Shown: positions 5,515 to 6,888 of the stretch, piece after piece
Numbering within the stretch: position 1 is the first letter of the stretch
Layout of the letters: each line of letters opens with the position of its first letter
Source: Legionellales bacterium
GTDB taxonomy: Bacteria > Pseudomonadota > Gammaproteobacteria > PIVX01
DNA: 6,888 nucleotides
NCBI GenBank assembly: GCA_013215905.1
Contig: JABSQI010000089.1
Location: 1-6,888 of the forward strand
Reading direction: 5' to 3'
Translations under genes and position numbers: made by a program
Notes under the pieces: generated by a model
What the model was told of the DNA's origin: nothing
Databases searched by the model: none
Seen by the model: the letters and a program-made list of their open reading frames with translations, nothing else

Positions 5515-5880
5515 ATGAAATCGAGAGGTTTTAATGTAGTAGTGGGATATTTTGCTGAGACTTGTTCGGGTAGAAGATTTTGTCGAGGTGAGGGGAGATT
5601 GTTAATAGCTAGCACAAAAGATAAGATGCTGGATTATTTGTATATGCCAGATGAGAAAGATTTTTGTATCAAGGAAATTAGTTTAGTTGAGGTTGCAAAA
5701 GGTATGCTATCAGGAAAATCATTTGCCTTTGATGTATATTCTTTTAAAAAATTTTCTGAGATAGCGAATAAGAGCGATATAGAAGGATTGCCAGAACCTT
5801 ATTTTGATGCAAAGGGCAAAGACAATATTTTTATTGCCTGTGACTCGCAAAAAGAGATAGAGTATCGACAGGTACATTAA
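5515..5880 (+). CDS. Hypothetical protein
   Basis: A 121-aa soluble protein of mixed strand/helix character. The N-terminal 30 residues (core NVVVGYFAET, then two cysteines at 17 and 23 amid Arg/Gly) look like a beta hairpin. Residues 51-80 contain a helix followed by a SGKSFAFDVYSF segment; GKS here is not a P-loop, since the preceding GxxxxGK spacing is missing. The start ATG is 6 bp past the previous stop, and AAAGG at 5496-5500 is 14 bp away, rather far, so translation may depend on coupling. It is followed after 26 bp by the Fis-like gene. No family recognised. Confidence 0.7.
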   Translation: MKSRGFNVVVGYFAETCSGRRFCRGEGRLLIASTKDKMLDYLYMPDEKDFCIKEISLVEVAKGMLSGKSFAFDVYSFKKFSEIANKSDIEGLPEPYFDAKGKDNIFIACDSQKEIEYRQVH

Positions 5881-5906
5881 GCTTAAACAAATTATAGGGG
5901 ATTTTT

Positions 5907-6197
5907 GTGTCAAATGAAAAAGAACAAACAAGAAAAGAATTAACAAATACATTATTAGAACTATTGGAAAGTGGTTCAATTGATGATGGGGATGTATTTG
6001 AATTTATAGAACGCTCTGTATATGAAGCAAGCATGAAATTTACCAATGGCAATCAAGTACAAGCAGCAGCTTTGTTAGGGGTTGCTAGAGGAACTATTAG
6101 AAATAAGTTGCATAAATATTTCAGTACTACAAAAGTTGGTGGGGTGTACTATATTAAAGGAAAAATAAATGATAATGATGTTCAGCGCAGTGCTTGA
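5907..6197 (+). CDS. Fis-family DNA-binding protein
   Basis: A 96-aa nucleoid-type or regulatory DNA-binding protein. Residues 31-72 match the Fis core: a helix VFEFIERSVYEASMKF, then TNGNQVQAAALLGVARGTIRNKL with HKYF, corresponding to the TRGNQ...GINRGTLRKKLKKYG helix-turn-helix of E. coli Fis. Residues 10-22 form the preceding helix. Being free-standing and short, it is Fis rather than the C-terminus of an NtrC-type activator. Two oddities: the N-terminal beta-hairpin region used in recombinase stimulation is shorter or absent, and about 24 residues (73-96) extend beyond the normal end. The GTG start has AGGGGA at 5896-5901, 5 bp away. It is the last gene of the 5023 operon and probably an accessory Fis paralogue, since chromosomal fis normally follows dusB (inference). 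Confidence 0.85.
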   Translation: MSNEKEQTRKELTNTLLELLESGSIDDGDVFEFIERSVYEASMKFTNGNQVQAAALLGVARGTIRNKLHKYFSTTKVGGVYYIKGKINDNDVQRSA

Positions 6198-6535
6198 GCA
6201 AACGAAATGCCGACAGATATATCGCCTGATATGAAAAGCTTCCTTGCTTAATATATCATCCATGGGGTATTTCAAATATAGCAGTAAAAACCACTTAAGT
6301 AAAATATACTGTATTTTGTTTTAACAATCCATTCAATTTGCCTTTTTAGGATTGCAAAAGCAAAAATATAGGCGTTAAAAAAACACAGTAAAAATTACTT
6401 GTTAAATAGTTCTGGATTTTGTCAATTGCAAAAATTTAATTCTACAGCTAAAAAATAGCCATATTTTTTTAAAATATAATTTTCTATTAACTCAAAGGTT
6501 TATTTGAAATAGGGTAATTATTGCTTAAGTAAGTA
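6198..6535. other. AT-rich intergenic region with several inverted repeats
   Basis: No gene is visible on either strand. From left to right: 6216-6222 pairs with 6251-6257 (GATATAT/ATATATC) and encloses AAGC/GCTT (6236-6239, 6246-6249). Then AAAATA/TATTTT flank TACTG at 6301-6317. Next, CAATCC/GGATTG (6325-6330 with 6349-6354). Finally, ATATTTT/AAAATAT flank three T at 6461-6477. None has the GC stem and T tail of a clear terminator, although one is expected after the Fis-like gene. The long A/T tracts could be curved DNA and sites for nucleoid proteins, including the Fis-like protein itself. Confidence 0.4.
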
Positions 6536-6564
6536 TTGTACACGTAAGCATGTTACAGTATATT
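6536..6564 (+). promoter_or_regulatory. Promoter of second luxR with overlapping repeat
   Basis: TTGTAC at 6536-6541 and TATATT at 6559-6564 are 17 bp apart, giving a predicted start near 6571 and a leader of about 26 nt. The -10 lies within TACAGTATATT (6554-6564), which recurs in exact inverse at 6303-6313 about 240 bp upstream; ACAGTATATTGT (6555-6566) is itself a near-palindrome (10 of 12). That makes it a candidate operator, perhaps for the LuxR-type proteins. Confidence 0.45.
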
Positions 6565-6596
6565 GTATGGACATTTCATGGAAATAAGGATGAAAG

Positions 6597-6888
6597 ATGA
6601 GTAGTTTTGAAAATGATTTGATGCATGGTTATACGCAACACTTACAATATTTTGATAAATGGTGCGAAAAAGCAAAGCCAGTCCTTGGTGAAATTAGACA
6701 GTGTGGAATAATAGAATTAAACAGCGATGGCACTGCATATATAGCTGCTAATTGTCCTGATATTGGAGAGCAAAATCTTACAAAGAAATGGTATGAGTAT
6801 GAGGCTAATTGGTCTTTTTACAAAAGACCTAATAACGAGATAATTACAGATACAACCCAATTCGGCTATGAAAAATCTAAAGTTTATG
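6597..6888 (+). CDS. LuxR-type regulator paralogue, N-terminal part (cut by window end)
   Basis: The 97 codons present run off the right edge. The product starts MSSFENDLMHGY and aligns from its first residues with the regulator at 878. By hand about 25 of 55 residues are identical, the best part being QCGIIELNSDG...AANCPDIG against QSGVIEVNSKG...AANRPDVG. The helix-turn-helix lies beyond the window, so the LuxR label rests on this similarity. AAGGA at 6586-6590 lies 6 bp before the ATG; an ATG at 6590 reads into a stop after four codons and is not used. A good promoter precedes it. The gene is separate from the Fis-like operon, and the two luxR copies bracket the replication and unknown genes. 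Confidence 0.75.
   Translation, partial: MSSFENDLMHGYTQHLQYFDKWCEKAKPVLGEIRQCGIIELNSDGTAYIAANCPDIGEQNLTKKWYEYEANWSFYKRPNNEIITDTTQFGYEKSKVY

Noticed and set aside
5515..5880. GKS in the 121-aa protein as a P-loop
   Set aside because: The Gly-x4-Gly-Lys-Ser/Thr spacing and a Walker B strand are absent.
6301..6324. LexA-like box at TACTGTAT
   Set aside because: Only the left half (CTGT) fits; the ACAG half eight bases on is missing.
1..6888. CRISPR array, tRNA or rRNA genes, insertion-sequence transposase
   Set aside because: No regularly spaced repeats, no cloverleaf with an intact T-loop, and no transposase or integrase motif in any frame I examined.

Overview
The window is AT-rich (about one third G+C by eye), and every confident gene lies on the + strand. 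A free-standing Fis-type DNA-binding protein points to a gammaproteobacterium. Two paralogous LuxR-type regulators of a kind that, from memory, recurs in Legionella/Coxiella-like intracellular bacteria make Legionellales a reasonable guess. No 16S, tRNA or core metabolic gene is present to test this. The content (replication-initiator-like proteins, small unknown proteins, regulators, long structured intergenic stretches) is that of an accessory element: a plasmid, a phage-plasmid or an integrated element.

Layout. (1) 1-877 has no convincing gene. It holds a terminator-like hairpin at the left edge, a candidate promoter followed by two strong inverted repeats (about 188-325, possibly a structured RNA), and a GC-rich, hairpin-bearing patch near 551-650. 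(2) 878-1681 is a LuxR-type regulator, followed by a 37-codon ORF whose ATG overlaps the luxR stop codon. (3) 1839-1973 is a leader/operator region with a 12-bp hairpin and a three-arm repeat that can fold in two mutually exclusive ways. (4) 2005-4057 is a tight three-gene operon with 4-base stop/start overlaps: a small winged-helix protein, a very basic protein of unknown function, and a 352-aa winged-helix initiator-like protein. Inside the last gene lie alternating direct and inverted 13-mers followed by 26 bp of pure A/T, an arrangement like the phage lambda O-gene origin. (5) 4113-4664 encodes a small exported protein ending in a lysine- and cysteine-rich tail, with a further coding-like tail in another frame. 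(6) 5023-6197 is a second operon behind a good sigma70-like promoter: two unknown soluble proteins and the Fis-like protein. (7) 6198-6596 is an AT-rich regulatory stretch leading to a promoter and the start of a second luxR paralogue, which runs off the right edge.

How the parts may fit together (inference): 2005-4057 looks like the replication module, with its origin inside the initiator gene and its expression possibly controlled through the repeats upstream. The LuxR-type proteins and the Fis-like protein are candidate local regulators. The best leads for something undescribed are the embedded origin, the two structured non-coding regions, the unusual middle gene of the replication operon, and the odd C-terminus of the exported protein.
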